A stretch of 6,509 bases of DNA, from contig DJHI01000295.1 in NCBI GenBank assembly GCA_002431715.1, forward strand, positions 1,677 to 8,185, given 5' to 3'. Origin of the DNA: Armatimonadetes bacterium UBA5829 (lineage in GTDB: Bacteria > Armatimonadota > UBA5829). The translations under genes and the position numbers were made by a program. A model generated the notes under the pieces. The model had not been told where the DNA came from, did not search any database, and was given only the letters and a program-made list of their open reading frames with translations. Below, piece after piece: positions 5,693 through 6,509 of the stretch. Position 1 is the first letter of the stretch, and each line of letters starts with the position of its first letter.

Positions 5693-6509
5693 AAGCACGC
5701 TCGATAGTAACCCGAAAGGTGACGAATTTTACAGTCACAGTAACAGCCGGCTCCGCGGCATTACTGGGGCTCTTTTTTCTGGCCTGGATATTAATCACTA
5801 TTTTGATCCGCGGATTTACGGCTATAAACTGGTCTTTCTTTGTCGATCTTCCTTCGCCACCTGGAGCCGAAGGCGGAGGGCTGGCGAATGCGATTGTCGG
5901 CACGATTATGATAACCCTTACAGCAACGGGAATAGGTGTTCCAATTGGACTATTGGCTGGAATTTATCTTGCTGAATTCGGACAGAAGAGCAGGTTCGCT
6001 AATGCCGTGAGGTTTGTGGCTAACGTTCTTTTAGGCGCGCCCTCGATCGTTATTGGAGTGTTTGTTTATACGATTGTTGTTATTCCGATGGGAGGTTTTT
6101 CAGGCTTTGCGGGAAGTGTGGCTCTGGCGATTATAATGCTGCCGATTGTCACTCGCACTACCGAGGATATGCTCAAACTCGTTCCGAATGCTCTCAGGGA
6201 ATCGGCGCTCGCTCTAGGCGCGCCTGAGCATAAAATGGTCTTCGATATTGTCTTCAGAGCGGCAAAAAGCGGCTTGATTACAGGCGTTATGCTCGCTGTC
6301 GCAAGGGTCAGCGGTGAGACAGCTCCGCTTCTTTTTACAGCGCTAAATAATCCGTATTGGAACCTGTCGATGACAAAGCCGATGGGTAACCTCACTGTCA
6401 CTATCTTCAACTATGCGATGTCGCCATACGCGGACTGGCAAGCGAAAGCATGGGGCGCGTCATTACTGATCACGGTGGGTGTGCTGCTTATGACGCTTAC
6501 GGCACGGTT
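5689..6509 (+). CDS. pstA: phosphate ABC transporter permease PstA (C-terminus beyond window)
   Basis: The open frame gives 273 residues and runs off the right edge; PstA proteins are usually about 280-300 residues, so only a small part is missing. It is the second channel subunit of the phosphate importer. Visible features are a first membrane segment (about 18-41), the periplasmic SPPGAEGGGLANAIVGTI stretch (56-73) typical of PstA, further segments near 68-95, 108-134 and 138-158, the EAA loop RESALALGAPEHKMVFDIVF (170-189) that contacts PstB, and VARVSGETAPLLFTAL (204-219), a strong PstA signature. A last segment lies at about 255-273. Its ATG overlaps the pstC stop as ATGA, and GAGGT at 5676-5680 lies 8 bases upstream, so translation can be both coupled and independent. 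pstB, for the ATPase, is expected next, outside the window. Confidence 0.96.
   Translation, partial: MKARSIVTRKVTNFTVTVTAGSAALLGLFFLAWILITILIRGFTAINWSFFVDLPSPPGAEGGGLANAIVGTIMITLTATGIGVPIGLLAGIYLAEFGQKSRFANAVRFVANVLLGAPSIVIGVFVYTIVVIPMGGFSGFAGSVALAIIMLPIVTRTTEDMLKLVPNALRESALALGAPEHKMVFDIVFRAAKSGLITGVMLAVARVSGETAPLLFTALNNPYWNLSMTKPMGNLTVTIFNYAMSPYADWQAKAWGASLLITVGVLLMTLTAR

Noticed and set aside
5849..5871. CCTTCG/CGAAGG inverted repeat in pstA
   Set aside because: The stem is six bases with an 11-base loop, and it falls in codons for the conserved proline/glycine-rich PstA loop, so coding constraint explains it.

Overview
The window holds seven protein-coding genes on ordinary bacterial DNA of roughly balanced base composition, with strong GGAGG-type ribosome binding sites, sigma70-like promoters and one textbook intrinsic terminator. 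The organism cannot be named from the sequence. A lipoprotein PstS, an AraC regulator next to Gfo/Idh/MocA oxidoreductases, and an unfamiliar short exported protein would fit an environmental lineage such as Armatimonadota, but that is a weak inference. I see no tRNA, rRNA, CRISPR array, transposase or phage gene.

Layout. (1) Minus strand, 1-324: the N-terminal part of an exported protein of unknown family, cut by the left edge. (2) Minus strand, 431-1291: an AraC-family regulator with an N-terminal cupin sensor domain. Its promoter is almost consensus and sits so close to the ATG that the mRNA should be leaderless. (3) A divergent intergenic region, about 1292-1423. (4) Plus strand, 1424-3269: two consecutive Gfo/Idh/MocA-type genes, the first divergent and the second canonical, closed by a strong terminator at 3310-3339. 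(5) Plus strand, 3468 to the right edge: pstS, pstC and pstA, encoding the high-affinity phosphate ABC transporter. pstA is cut by the window edge; pstB would be expected just outside.

How the genes work together. The AraC regulator and the divergent oxidoreductase pair look like one small module, in which a regulator sensing a sugar- or polyol-like ligand controls NAD(P)-dependent conversion of a related compound. This is inferred from arrangement and family only. The pst genes form a separate unit: PstS binds phosphate outside the membrane, and PstC and PstA form the channel. pstC and pstA overlap by ATGA. pstS is set apart from pstC by a 10-bp hairpin inside its own 3' end, a short degenerate repeat and a likely second promoter, an arrangement that would allow PstS to be made in excess over the membrane subunits.

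Most of the window is conventional. The points most worth a second look are the leaderless araC promoter, the hairpin/repeat junction between pstS and pstC, and the altered cofactor-binding motifs of the first oxidoreductase-like protein. I found no convincing evidence of a wholly new system.
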